DNA from: Rhizobium sp. SG_E_25_P2
GTDB lineage: Bacteria > Pseudomonadota > Alphaproteobacteria > Rhizobiales > Rhizobiaceae
DNA: 64,000 bases
Reading direction: 5' to 3'
Assembly: GCF_029892285.1 (NCBI RefSeq)
Contig: NZ_JARXVM010000001.1
Location: forward strand, 620,001 to 684,000
Part shown: positions 54,322-63,539 of the stretch, one piece after another
Numbering within the stretch: the stretch's first letter is position 1
Layout of the letters: every line of letters starts with the position of its first letter
Notes under the pieces: model-generated
Told to the model about the DNA's origin: nothing
Seen by the model: the letters and a program-made list of their open reading frames with translations, nothing else
The model's database searches: none
Translations under genes and position numbers: made by a program

Positions 54322-56712
54322 TTATTCGCCGTAGGGTATCCAGACATTCTTGATGTCGGTCGCCTTGCGCAGGAAAAGCGGGCCTTCCGCCTGCGCGGGA
54401 TCCATCCAGTCGATCGCCTTGCCATAGTCGGTGAAGACGCGCTTGAGATTGCCGGCCGAGGCCTTCTCAGTCATGGCGGCGAGCGCGGGCGAACCGAAGG
54501 CCCAGAGCGCATCGACATCGTTATGGGTCGCCAGCGCCTTGCCCAACTCCATGGCGGAGCCGGTGACGATATTGACGACGCCGGCGGGCACATCCGAGGT
54601 TTCGAGCACGGAGTAGAAATCCGTCGCGGACAGCGGATGAACTTCGCTGGGGACGGCCACCACGCGGTTGCCGACCGCAATCAGCGGCGCAATGAGCGAG
54701 ATGAAGCCGAGAAGCGGAGCTTCCGGCGGGCAGATGACGCCTGCGACGCCCTGCGGCTCCGGCATGGCCAGCGCCACGCCGCGCAGCGGCGGCGTATGGA
54801 TGAGGCCCTCGTATTTGTCGGCCCAGGCGCCATAGGTGAAGAGACGCGAGATCGACGCCTCGACTTCGGCCTTGGCGGAGGCCGCGCTGCGGCCCGTCTG
54901 GGCGGCGATGCGGGCGGCGAATTCGTCCTCGCGGGCCGAGAGGTTTTCGGCGATGTAGTAGAGGATCTGCGCGCGGTTATGCGCCGTAGCCGAGGCCCAG
55001 CCGGAGGCGGCCTGCGCAGCGGCGACCGCATTGCGGATATCCTTGCGATTGCCCTCGCCGACTTCGCCGACCACCTTGCCCTTGGGCGAGAGGATGGGAC
55101 GATTGTAGTTGCCGTCAGGCCGCGCCTGCTTGCCGCCGATGAACAATTTGGCGGTGCGGTCGATCACGGGTGCTGCGAAATCGCCCTGCGTCGTCTTGAG
55201 CGCCGGCGTCGCGGCGTCGGCGCGAAGCTTGGCGTTGGCCCAGGCCTTGGGCTTCAGATATTCATAGGCGCCTTCGCGACCGCCCTCGCGGCCAAAGCCC
55301 GATTCCTTTTTGCCGCCGAAGCCGGCGGAGGCGTCGAACATATTCGTGGCGTTGACCCAGACCACGCCGGCCGAGAGTTTCGCTGCGACATTGAGCGCGA
55401 GCCCGATCGTTTCGCTCCAGACGCTGGCGGCGAGACCGTAGCGGGAATGGTTGGCGAGCTGCAGGGCCTCATCCGGGGTGCGGAAGGTCATGGACACTGC
55501 GACCGGCCCGAAAATCTCTTCGGTGGCGACGATCGAGGTCGGCTGCACATTGGCGATCAGCGTCGGGCGGAAGAAGCTGCCGCCAACGGGAAGTTCGCAA
55601 TTGGACTGGTAGAGCGTGCCGCCCTCCTCGACGCCCTGCTTGACGAGCTTTTCGATGCGCGCCAACTGAACGGGAGCGACGATGGCGGCCATGTCGATGC
55701 ATTTGTCGAGCGGCTGGCCGACACGCAGCGTCTGCAGGCGGCGATTGAGCTTGGCGTGGAACCGATCCGCTACGCCTTCCTGCACGAGAATACGCGAGCC
55801 GGCGCAGCAGACCTGGCCCTGGTTGAACCAGATGGCGTCGACAACGCCTTCCACCGCGCCGTCGAGATCGGCGTCGTCGAAGACGATGAAGGGCGACTTG
55901 CCGCCGAGTTCCAGTGTCAGCGACTTGCCGGAGCCGGCGGTGCGTTCGCGGATGACGCGGCCCACGTCGGTCGAGCCGGTAAAGGCGATCTTGTCGACGC
56001 CCTGATGTTCGACGATCAGCGCGCCAGTGTCGCCCTCGCCGGTCACCACATTGAGCACGCCAGCGGGAAGGCCCGCGGCAGCGGCGAGTTCGGCAAACAA
56101 CAGCGCGGTCAGCGAGGTGAATTCAGCCGGCTTCAGCACCACGGTGTTGCCGAGCGCCAGCGCCGGCGCCACCTTCCAGGCCAGCATCAGGAAGGGGAAA
56201 TTCCAAGGAATGATCTGGCCGATGACGCCGATGGGCTGCTGATCGGCGAATTCGCTCTCCTGCAGCTGCGCCCAGCCGGCGTGATGATAAAAATGACGGG
56301 CGGCGAGCGGCACATCGATGTCGCGGGTTTCGCGCACCGGCTTGCCATTGTCGATCGCCTCGACCACAGCGATCAGGCGGGCATGACGCTGGATCATCCG
56401 CGCCAGTGCATAGAGATGGCGGGCGCGCTGATGACCCGGCAGTTTGGCCCAGGGGCCTTGCGCCTTCCGGGCGGCGGCGACTGCGGCGTCGACATCGGCA
56501 GCCTCGCCATGGGCGAGCGTCGCGAGCTTGGCGCCGGTGGCGGGCTCGAAGGTGTCGAATGTGCGGCCCGAGCCCGAGGCGCGGAATTCGCCATTGATGA
56601 AATGACCGAACGTTGCGTCATGGCGCTTCAGCCAGGCGCGAGCTTCGGTGTCAGCTTCGGGGGCGGGACCGTAGGACATGTCGTCAAAATAATCTGAAAC
56701 GGATTTGCTCAT
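54322..56712 (-). CDS. Two-domain aldehyde dehydrogenase (ALDH16 type)
   Basis: A 796-residue protein made of two aldehyde-dehydrogenase domains. The N-terminal one (about residues 40-490) is complete: Glu in LELGGKSP, Cys in NQGQVCCAGSR, and GFGREGG near its end. The C-terminal one (about residues 500-796) is degenerate: it has the cofactor-fold segments (VICPPEAPLLGF, NIVTGSAMELG) but no GQxC catalytic cysteine, and its end is shortened. This is the ALDH16 architecture known from bacteria and animals. It lies 17 bp after deoC, so it probably oxidises acetaldehyde from the DeoC reaction to acetate. Confidence 0.9.
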   Translation of the reverse strand: MSKSVSDYFDDMSYGPAPEADTEARAWLKRHDATFGHFINGEFRASGSGRTFDTFEPATGAKLATLAHGEAADVDAAVAAARKAQGPWAKLPGHQRARHLYALARMIQRHARLIAVVEAIDNGKPVRETRDIDVPLAARHFYHHAGWAQLQESEFADQQPIGVIGQIIPWNFPFLMLAWKVAPALALGNTVVLKPAEFTSLTALLFAELAAAAGLPAGVLNVVTGEGDTGALIVEHQGVDKIAFTGSTDVGRVIRERTAGSGKSLTLELGGKSPFIVFDDADLDGAVEGVVDAIWFNQGQVCCAGSRILVQEGVADRFHAKLNRRLQTLRVGQPLDKCIDMAAIVAPVQLARIEKLVKQGVEEGGTLYQSNCELPVGGSFFRPTLIANVQPTSIVATEEIFGPVAVSMTFRTPDEALQLANHSRYGLAASVWSETIGLALNVAAKLSAGVVWVNATNMFDASAGFGGKKESGFGREGGREGAYEYLKPKAWANAKLRADAATPALKTTQGDFAAPVIDRTAKLFIGGKQARPDGNYNRPILSPKGKVVGEVGEGNRKDIRNAVAAAQAASGWASATAHNRAQILYYIAENLSAREDEFAARIAAQTGRSAASAKAEVEASISRLFTYGAWADKYEGLIHTPPLRGVALAMPEPQGVAGVICPPEAPLLGFISLIAPLIAVGNRVVAVPSEVHPLSATDFYSVLETSDVPAGVVNIVTGSAMELGKALATHNDVDALWAFGSPALAAMTEKASAGNLKRVFTDYGKAIDWMDPAQAEGPLFLRKATDIKNVWIPYGE

Positions 56713-56729
56713 GGAAGTCGGCTCCTCGA

Positions 56730-57716
56730 TCAACCGATCGGATGTCTGACGAAGGCGGAATAGGCGCCGGTGACGTGATGTTCGAGCTGGCGCTCGATAT
56801 CGGCGAGCAGGCTGGAGGCGCCGATGCGGAACAGATCCGGCTCCAGCCATTCCCGGCCCAGCTCCTCCTTCATCAGGAACTGGTAGTTCAGCACATCCTT
56901 GGCGGCGGAAATGCCGCCGGCGGGCTTGTAGCCGACCTTGTAGCCGGTGCGCTCATAATAGTCGCGGATGGTGCGGATCATGGTCAGCGTCACCAGAAGC
57001 GTGGCGTTGACGCCTTCCTTGCCGGTGGAGGTCTTGATGAAATCCGCGCCGGCCATCATGCAGACGATCGAGGCGCGGGCGACATTGCGCAACGTCTTGA
57101 GATCGCCGGTGGCCAGGATCGCCTTGACATGGGCGTCGCCGCAAACACGGCGATAATCCTGCATCTCCTCGTAGAGCGCCTGCCAATTGCCGGTCAGCAC
57201 ATGTTCGCGGGTGATGACGATGTCGATTTCCTTGGCGCCATCGGCGACCGAGGCTTCGATTTCGCGCAGCTTGGTGTCATGCGGCGAAAGACCAGCGGGG
57301 AAGCCCGTTGACACAGCCGCGACCGGAATGCCCGTGCCTTCCAGCGCCTCGACGGCGGTCGCCACGAAGCGGTGGTAGACGCAGATGGCGCCGGTGGTGA
57401 TGCGACGATCGCCCATGCCGATGGCATCAAGGAGATCCTGACGCACCGGATTGGCGGCCTTGGCGCAGAGACGGCGCACGCGGCCGGCGGTGTCGTCGCC
57501 GTTCAGCGTCGTCAGGTCGATGCAGGTTAGCGCCTTCAGAAGCCAGGCGGCCTGCGCCTCCTTCTTGACCGTGCGGCGGCCCGGCAGGCTCGCCACCCGC
57601 CGTTCGCCGGCCGACAGATTGACCCGCTGGTCCATGACCCAGCCGAGATCGAGCTCCATGCCCGGATTTCGCGGCCAGCCATGATTGGCGGCATGGGCCT
57701 GAGCGGCCTTGTCCAT
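56730..57716 (-). CDS. deoC: Deoxyribose-phosphate aldolase
   Basis: A 328-residue class I aldolase that cleaves 2-deoxyribose-5-phosphate to glyceraldehyde-3-phosphate and acetaldehyde. The catalytic lysines are in VKAILATGDL and GADFIKTSTGKEG (the Schiff-base Lys), and KPAGGIS lies further on. The N-terminus carries about 60 residues beyond the E. coli enzyme, a common longer form. The ATG at 57716 with GGTGGAG upstream is preferred to an earlier in-frame start. It precedes the ALDH16 gene and follows a DeoR-type regulator on the same strand. Confidence 0.95.
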   Translation of the reverse strand: MDKAAQAHAANHGWPRNPGMELDLGWVMDQRVNLSAGERRVASLPGRRTVKKEAQAAWLLKALTCIDLTTLNGDDTAGRVRRLCAKAANPVRQDLLDAIGMGDRRITTGAICVYHRFVATAVEALEGTGIPVAAVSTGFPAGLSPHDTKLREIEASVADGAKEIDIVITREHVLTGNWQALYEEMQDYRRVCGDAHVKAILATGDLKTLRNVARASIVCMMAGADFIKTSTGKEGVNATLLVTLTMIRTIRDYYERTGYKVGYKPAGGISAAKDVLNYQFLMKEELGREWLEPDLFRIGASSLLADIERQLEHHVTGAYSAFVRHPIG

Positions 57717-57799
57717 TGTTGCAGTCTCCACCAGAGCCTCCCGGCAAGATGTTATCTTTTTTACATTGTGTGTTACTTTCACACCAAAATGCGATTTGG

Positions 57800-58531
57800 T
57801 CAAGCGCCATTCTCTTCCGGCGCGTAGAGACCGCTTTCGGTATAGATGGCGTCGAAAGCGTCGGACGGCGCGAAAAAGGCCGGACGGATGCGGCCGAGTT
57901 TGCTGTCGTCAAGAATGAGGATGCTGCGGGCGGCGACGGCCATCGCCTTCTTCTTGATCTCGGCTTCGTGGAAATGCTCGCAGGTCGCGCCCCGGCCCTC
58001 CTCGAGGCCTGCGGCCGAGAGAAAGGCGACGTTGAGACCAAGCTCATCCAGCGTCTGCAGCGCCGCCGGACCGGAGAAGGACGCGGAGGCGGGATGGTAG
58101 ACGCCGCCCAGCATGATCAGCCTGACATTGGTCTTGCGCGCCAGCCGTTCGGCGATGTTGAGCGCGTAGCAGCAGACGGTTAGCGGCCTATCTTCCGGCA
58201 GGAGATCGGCGAGATGCATCATGGTGCTGCCGCAATCGATGAACAGCGTGTCCTCGGCGCGGATATGCGGCAGCGCCTGGGCGGAAGCGCGCTCCTTGGC
58301 CGAGGCGTGGCGGTCACTGGCGGACGCCAGTTCATAAGGCTGTTCCGGCTCAACCGCCTGGGCCGGCATGATGTGACCGCCGATAAAGGCGAAACGCCCG
58401 GTTTCGGCGGCGATATCGCGGCGGATGGTCATTTCAGACACATCCAGGGCGCGGGCGGCATCCTTGAGATGCACGATCCCCCGCTCCGAAATCATCGCCG
58501 TCAACCGGTCGAGCCTGTCCTGTTTTTTCAT
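57800..58531 (-). CDS. DeoR/GlpR-family transcriptional regulator
   Basis: A 243-residue repressor with the DeoR helix-turn-helix at residues 5-50 (DRLTAMISERGIVHLKDAAR, then SEMTIRRDI) and the sugar-phosphate-binding DeoRC domain behind it (FIDCGSTMMHLADLL, and the C-terminal ILDDSKLGR). It lies 83 bp upstream of deoC on the same strand and probably controls deoC and the ALDH16 gene in response to a deoxyribose or ribose phosphate. Confidence 0.93.
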   Translation of the reverse strand: MKKQDRLDRLTAMISERGIVHLKDAARALDVSEMTIRRDIAAETGRFAFIGGHIMPAQAVEPEQPYELASASDRHASAKERASAQALPHIRAEDTLFIDCGSTMMHLADLLPEDRPLTVCCYALNIAERLARKTNVRLIMLGGVYHPASASFSGPAALQTLDELGLNVAFLSAAGLEEGRGATCEHFHEAEIKKKAMAVAARSILILDDSKLGRIRPAFFAPSDAFDAIYTESGLYAPEENGA

Positions 58532-58613
58532 GCCGCACCTCTTTGAGAGGAAAATGGCGCATGTCTCACAGGATGGTCAATAGAAATGTGAACAATGTCA
58601 CATTTGTTGACGC

Positions 58614-59378
58614 TTATTCGTAGAGCGCCTTGAGATCGCGCAGCGCCTTGATCAGTACGGCGGCGTCGGCGCCGACCGCGATGAAGTTGACGCCCATGTC
58701 GCGATAGCGTTTGGCGTGGACGGGATCGGGCATATAGATGCCCGTGGCCTTGCCATGGCTCTGGATGCGGCGGATGGCGTCCTCGATCGCGGCCTCGACT
58801 TCCGGCGCATGATAATTGCCGGGATGGCCCATATCGGCGGCGAGATCGGACGGGCCGATGAAGACGCAGTCGACGCCATCGGTCGCGGCAATATCATCCA
58901 GCGCCGCAAGCCCGGCCCGGCTTTCGACCTGCAGCATCAGGCAGATCTGGTCCGCTGCCGTCGGCATATAGTTGGGTATGGAATTGAACATCGAGGCGCG
59001 GGCGATGCTGGCTCCGACGCCGCGAATGCCCTCGGGCGCATAGCGCACCGCCTTCACCATCAATTCGGCCTGGGCGCCGCTCTCGATCATCGGCAACAGC
59101 AGCGATTGCACGCCGATATCGAGATATTGCTTGATGAGATGGACATCGGCGCTGGGCGGCCGGGCGACGACCGAGGACGCCGAGCCCTTGAGCGCCTGCA
59201 ACTGCGTCATGATCGAGCGCAGATCGTTGGGCGCATGCTCGCCGTCGATCAGCACCCAGTCGAAACCGATCGTGCCGGCGAGTTCCGACGTGTAGCTGTT
59301 GGCGAGCGCCAGCCAGATGCCGGTGGTCTTGTCGCCGGCGGCAAGCCGTTGCTTGAGGCGGTTTTCAGGCGCGGACAT
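58614..59378 (-). CDS. HpcH/HpaI-family class II aldolase
   Basis: A 254-residue metal-dependent aldolase. The catalytic His is in LIDGEHAPND (near residue 48), Arg in VVARPP, metal ligands in LQVESRAG (Glu) and FIGPSDLAADMG (Asp). Family members cleave 4-hydroxy-2-oxo acids, such as 4-hydroxy-2-oxoheptanedioate or 2-keto-3-deoxy-L-rhamnonate, to pyruvate and an aldehyde. The substrate here is unknown. It follows the FAD-dependent reductase gene by 17 bp on the same strand, so the two are probably one operon. Confidence 0.93.
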   Translation of the reverse strand: MSAPENRLKQRLAAGDKTTGIWLALANSYTSELAGTIGFDWVLIDGEHAPNDLRSIMTQLQALKGSASSVVARPPSADVHLIKQYLDIGVQSLLLPMIESGAQAELMVKAVRYAPEGIRGVGASIARASMFNSIPNYMPTAADQICLMLQVESRAGLAALDDIAATDGVDCVFIGPSDLAADMGHPGNYHAPEVEAAIEDAIRRIQSHGKATGIYMPDPVHAKRYRDMGVNFIAVGADAAVLIKALRDLKALYE

Positions 59379-59395
59379 GAATTTGCTCCGATGCG

Positions 59396-60604
59396 TCAGA
59401 GAAGAGATTTGAGGGCGAAGCCGGCGTCGGCGACCTGTTCGGGCGTCAGCACCTTGCCGCCTTCGAGAATGCGCCGGGCGACCATATAGGTCGCGCCGTC
59501 ATTGAGGCAGTCGGCGGCAAGGAAGCGGCCTTCCCGGAAATAGAAATGCGATTTCGCGCCGTCGCGCGCGCCGGGCCGGGTGACGACCTGATCATAGCCA
59601 GTGTTGAGACCGGCGATCTGCAGCTTGAGTTCAAACTGATCGGACCAGAACCACGGCGTCGGATTGTAGTCGACGCTGTCGCCCAGCATGTTGCGCGCGG
59701 CGATCAGCCCCATGTCATTCGCGTTTTGCACCGATTCGAGCCGGATATGGTGGCCGCCATAAGGGAAACTCGCGCAATCGCCGATCGCGAAGATCTCGGG
59801 GTCGCTGCTGCGCAGCTCCCGGTCCACCACGACGCCATTCGCGATCGTAAGGCCCGCCTGATCGGCGAGCGCCACATCCGGCGTCACGCCGATGCCGGTG
59901 ACGATGAAATCCGCCGCGATCACCGATCCGTCCGAAAGCTCGACGCCTGTCGCGCGGCCGCCGTCCTCGACGATCTGCTTGAGCTCGGCGTTCTCGAAGA
60001 TCCTGACGCCATGGGCATGGTGGAGCGCGCGGACATCATCGGCGGTTTCCGCACAGGCGACGCGCTTGAGGATGCGGTCGGCAGCCTCGATGACGGTGAC
60101 GGTCGCGCCCTTCTTGGAGGCTTCTGAGGCGGCCTCGAGGCCGATATAGCCGCCGCCGATCACCACCAGCCGCGCGCCATCCTTCATCTGGTCCATCAGC
60201 GCATGCGCATCGTCGAGATCGCGCATCACATGCACATTCGGCAGATGGCCGCCAATATCCTCCGGCAGCCGGCGCGGACGCGCGCCGGTGGCGACCAGCA
60301 GCCGGTTATAGGCCAACGCCTCGCCATCGGCGAGATGCACGATCTTCTGGCCGCGATCGATGTGGTCGGCGAAGACGCCGAGCTTCAGGCCAATGCGGTT
60401 CGTTGCGTACCAGTCTTCAGGCCGCAGCAGGATCTGCTCGAACGTCGATTTGCCGGACATATAGGCCTTGGAGAGCGGCGGGCGTTGATAGGGCAATTCC
60501 CGATCGCTGGAGATGATGACGATCTCCGCCTCGGCGGACAGTTTTCGAAGCTCGGCCGCAGCCGAAAGCGCGGCATGGCTGCCGCCGATAATCACCGTCT
60601 TCAT
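59396..60604 (-). CDS. FAD-dependent ferredoxin/rubredoxin reductase-like protein
   Basis: A 402-residue flavoprotein of the two-dinucleotide-fold reductase type. FAD motif VIIGGSHAALSAAAELR at the N-terminus, NAD motif VVIGGGYIGLEAASEASKKG in the middle, and GDCASFPYGGHHIRLESVQN near the end. It resembles ferredoxin reductase components of Rieske or P450 oxygenases, but no such oxygenase or ferredoxin gene is in this window. The ATG at 60604 follows GGAGGACGGG. It is the first gene of a pair with the HpaI-type aldolase. Confidence 0.93.
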   Translation of the reverse strand: MKTVIIGGSHAALSAAAELRKLSAEAEIVIISSDRELPYQRPPLSKAYMSGKSTFEQILLRPEDWYATNRIGLKLGVFADHIDRGQKIVHLADGEALAYNRLLVATGARPRRLPEDIGGHLPNVHVMRDLDDAHALMDQMKDGARLVVIGGGYIGLEAASEASKKGATVTVIEAADRILKRVACAETADDVRALHHAHGVRIFENAELKQIVEDGGRATGVELSDGSVIAADFIVTGIGVTPDVALADQAGLTIANGVVVDRELRSSDPEIFAIGDCASFPYGGHHIRLESVQNANDMGLIAARNMLGDSVDYNPTPWFWSDQFELKLQIAGLNTGYDQVVTRPGARDGAKSHFYFREGRFLAADCLNDGATYMVARRILEGGKVLTPEQVADAGFALKSLL

Positions 60605-60721
60605 TGTCCCGTCCTCCATCACCGATCGCGACGCATTGCGGATGGTTCAACATGATTTCGGGTTCCGGGGCAAGCCGCGCTCCCGCCAGCGACGGCTTGC
60701 CGTCCGTTTTGGCCACGACCC

Positions 60722-62401
60722 TCAGTAATGCGCGTCCTCCAGCCCGCAAAAAGCGTCGACCGGGCTGGTGCGGTTGAAGGCCGCACGCCCCATCATGCAA
60801 TTGACCACGGCGCGCTGCACCGGATCCATGCTGGAATAGGCGTTGATCAGGGCCGGAACGCGCGGCGCGTCATAAAGATAGTAGGGATGACCGAAGGAGA
60901 TGATGGCGGTCGGCAGATGCGTCCAGGTCCGATGCATGGCGCGGTAGAGATTGCCGCCAGCGAGCTTTCTCCAGTCGAGGAAGATATGGCCCCGGATCAA
61001 CAGCGACTCCTCCGCCAGCGCATAGAGCACGAGATCGTAGTCACCGCCGGTGGGTTTGATGTCGGGCCGATCGATCGTCACCTCGAACCCCTCCTGCCGG
61101 AGAAGTTCGGGCAGGATCAAAGGCGGCGTTTCCGGCATCAAGGGATGAACGATGCCGCCATCGACGAGCAGGATGCGCTTGTGCGTCTCCACTGATAGCG
61201 GAAAGAGCGACTGGACGTCCTTCACCAGGGTCGGAGACCGGGCGATGTAGGTCTGTGCGACCTCGACATTGTCCGGCTTGGCGAAGGCGGCCTTCGCCGT
61301 CTCGACCGGCGGGAAGACGTCGGACTTTTCGAACAGGCCGAGCTTGGCCTTGAGCCCCAGCATGCGGCAAACGGCGTCCTGCAATCGCGTTTGGCTGATC
61401 TGTCCCGAGATCACCGCCTCCTTCACCGCCGCCATGTCGCGCTCGGGGTCGTCGGAAAACAGAATCACGTCGCAGCCCGAGGCGATGATCTCCGGCTTGG
61501 TGATGCGATCCTGGCCCCAGGCGCTCAAGCCGCCCATGCTGGTGGCGTCGGACACGATCAGTCCATTGAAGCCGAGTTCGTCGCGCAGCAGGGTCTGATT
61601 GAGAAGCGGCGAAACGGAAGCGGGACGGAAAGCCTCGAGGCCGGCGTCCGGCATTTTCGAGCGAACATAGGCCGGAAAGGCGATATGGGCGCTCATGACC
61701 GACAAGACGCCTTCGTCGAACATGCGGCGATAGAGACGGCCGAAGCTTGCCTGCCATTCATCGAGGCTGAGCGGATTGATGGTGGTGACGAGATGCTGGT
61801 CGCGATCATCGAAACCCTCGCCCGGCCAATGCTTGACCGTGGCGGCGACGCCGTTTGCCTGCAATCCCTGGATATGGGCAAGCGCGTGGCGTTCGATCCG
61901 GTCGACATCCGACCCATAAGATCGCGTGCCGACGATCGCCGAACGGAACGCGGCGTTGATGTCGATCACCGGCGTGAACGACCAGGTTACGCCGAGCGCC
62001 CGCGCCTCCGTCGCCAGGATCTCGGCCGATTTGCGGGTCGCCTCGACATCGTCGACGGCGGCGAGACCCAACTGGCCCAGCACCGGCGTGCCGAAGGAAA
62101 ACGAGTATCGGCTGCCTTCGAGATCGGCGGTGATGATCAGAGGCGCGGCGACCGCCTCGTTCATTTCGGTCAGCACCCTCCGCTCATAGTCGAAATCCGG
62201 CGTGAAGAAGCGCGTGACGCCTCCGGGCTTGAGGGCGCGAATGCGGGCGAACTCCTCCTCGTTGCGCCCCATCATGATCAGCACGAAAATTTGACCCACA
62301 CGCTCTTCCAGCGTCAGGCCGTCATAAGTTTTTCGCACCCAATCGACCGCCCGGTCATCGAGGCTGAACGGCGGCTTTCGCAAATTTTCGTAGATGGACA
62401 T
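60722..62401 (-). CDS. Glycoside hydrolase family 3 (beta-N-acetylhexosaminidase type)
   Basis: A 559-residue GH3 enzyme. The N-terminal barrel has the KHWPGEGFDDRDQH loop and the catalytic Asp in LIVSDATSMGG; the C-terminal about 180 residues form the second GH3 domain. The sequence KH(x)PGxG...H is the signature of NagZ-like N-acetylglucosaminidases, although this protein is longer than NagZ itself. No signal peptide is visible, suggesting a cytoplasmic role such as muropeptide or oligosaccharide recycling. An inverted repeat lies just upstream of its ribosome site. Confidence 0.87.
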   Translation of the reverse strand: MSIYENLRKPPFSLDDRAVDWVRKTYDGLTLEERVGQIFVLIMMGRNEEEFARIRALKPGGVTRFFTPDFDYERRVLTEMNEAVAAPLIITADLEGSRYSFSFGTPVLGQLGLAAVDDVEATRKSAEILATEARALGVTWSFTPVIDINAAFRSAIVGTRSYGSDVDRIERHALAHIQGLQANGVAATVKHWPGEGFDDRDQHLVTTINPLSLDEWQASFGRLYRRMFDEGVLSVMSAHIAFPAYVRSKMPDAGLEAFRPASVSPLLNQTLLRDELGFNGLIVSDATSMGGLSAWGQDRITKPEIIASGCDVILFSDDPERDMAAVKEAVISGQISQTRLQDAVCRMLGLKAKLGLFEKSDVFPPVETAKAAFAKPDNVEVAQTYIARSPTLVKDVQSLFPLSVETHKRILLVDGGIVHPLMPETPPLILPELLRQEGFEVTIDRPDIKPTGGDYDLVLYALAEESLLIRGHIFLDWRKLAGGNLYRAMHRTWTHLPTAIISFGHPYYLYDAPRVPALINAYSSMDPVQRAVVNCMMGRAAFNRTSPVDAFCGLEDAHY

Positions 62402-62415
62402 TGGACCTCCCTAAA

Positions 62416-62431
62416 CCAAGCATCTGCTTGG
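62416..62431. promoter_or_regulatory. Inverted repeat upstream of the GH3 gene
   Basis: CCAAGCA (62416-62422) and TGCTTGG (62425-62431) are a perfect 7-bp inverted repeat with a 2-nt centre. It lies 14 bp upstream of the GH3 start. It could be a repressor operator (LacI or GntR like) or a hairpin ending the DUF1513 transcript; no U-run follows. Confidence 0.4.
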
Positions 62432-62456
62432 CTTAACTTGATCCGATATCGGCCGG

Positions 62457-63536
62457 CTAGGCAAGACGGGTGATGTGATTGTCCCAGGCGAGGTCGGTCT
62501 TTTGCGCCTCGAACCAACCGGTTTCGGTCGAGCGGATGAACGTCGCCTGCTCGGCCGCCAGGCCACAGACGCCGCCGATCTTTTCCTCGCGGACAAGGCC
62601 ATGCGATTTTACGTCGAACGCCGCCCATTGCCCGCCTTTCGGCGAGGAGACGGCCACCAGTCCGGCGTCGCGATTGACCATCACCGAGCCGATGTAATTG
62701 TCGAAGCCACGCAGGACATCCTCCGGCATGTCGAGAAAACGCAGGTCCTCGCCGCGCTTGAAGCTGCCGAGAAGCTGCGGAGTGTCCGTCTTGGGACCCT
62801 CATATTGGCATCCGAACCAGACGCGGCCGGAGGCGTCGATATCCATATGCCGTGTCGACAATTGGCGGATCTCGGCAGGGAGGTCATGTTTCTCCACAAG
62901 TCGGCCGTCGCTGAGGTCGATGATGACCAGAGACGGCTGCATGTGATCGAGATTGAGCTTGGCGCGGCCCATCGACGGATGCTGCTTGATGCCGCCATTG
63001 GCGATAGCGAGATAGCGTCCGCCCTCGAGGATCTGGATATCGTGGGTGTCCATGCCATGGGCGGAAAATTCGCCGATCTTCGTCCAGCCGGCGCTGATGT
63101 CATAAACGCCGATCTTGCCGGCGTAATTGTCGAAGTCGTTTTCGGCGACATAGAGCCTTTTGCCATCCGGCGAGAAGGCGCCATGCCCGAAGAAATGCCT
63201 GTCCTCGGCAGCCTGGATGAGTTTCAGCGGCGCGCCCGTTGCGGTGTCGATCACCAGCGCAAACGTCCCCGGACGCCGGGCGAAGGCCACAGCGCGGCCG
63301 TTGAGCGGATCGAAGCTGACATCATGACCGCGATCGGGCAACGCCACACGGGCGATTTCGCCGCCGTCTTCCGCCAGCAACGCCACGCCATAGGCGCCGC
63401 CCGCATCCATGAAGGCGCTGGCGAAGACCGCCGGGCTGGCGGCGAGAACGTCATGACCGCGCGCCGACAAGCCGCTGACGAACAAAATGCCGGCCGCCTT
63501 GAGAAAGGTCCGCCGCTCGATCAGCAGGCTCCGCAT
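62457..63536 (-). CDS. DUF1513 Tat-exported beta-propeller protein
   Basis: A 359-residue protein with a twin-arginine signal (RRTFLKAAG at residues 8-16, then a hydrophobic stretch), so it is exported folded to the periplasm. The rest is a beta-propeller-like DUF1513 domain: FFGHGAFSPDGKRLYVAEND and SAHGMDTHDIQIL are typical. In other bacteria DUF1513 genes stand next to imelysin and di-haem cytochrome genes in probable iron-uptake operons. Here it starts 3 bp after the imelysin-family gene, which supports the same association. Confidence 0.9.
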   Translation of the reverse strand: MRSLLIERRTFLKAAGILFVSGLSARGHDVLAASPAVFASAFMDAGGAYGVALLAEDGGEIARVALPDRGHDVSFDPLNGRAVAFARRPGTFALVIDTATGAPLKLIQAAEDRHFFGHGAFSPDGKRLYVAENDFDNYAGKIGVYDISAGWTKIGEFSAHGMDTHDIQILEGGRYLAIANGGIKQHPSMGRAKLNLDHMQPSLVIIDLSDGRLVEKHDLPAEIRQLSTRHMDIDASGRVWFGCQYEGPKTDTPQLLGSFKRGEDLRFLDMPEDVLRGFDNYIGSVMVNRDAGLVAVSSPKGGQWAAFDVKSHGLVREEKIGGVCGLAAEQATFIRSTETGWFEAQKTDLAWDNHITRLA

Positions 63537-63539
63537 CGC

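Noticed and set aside
54268-56697. An 809-codon plus-strand open frame opposite the ALDH16 gene
   Set aside because: It is antisense to a clear two-domain aldehyde dehydrogenase and has the low-complexity composition of a shadow frame.
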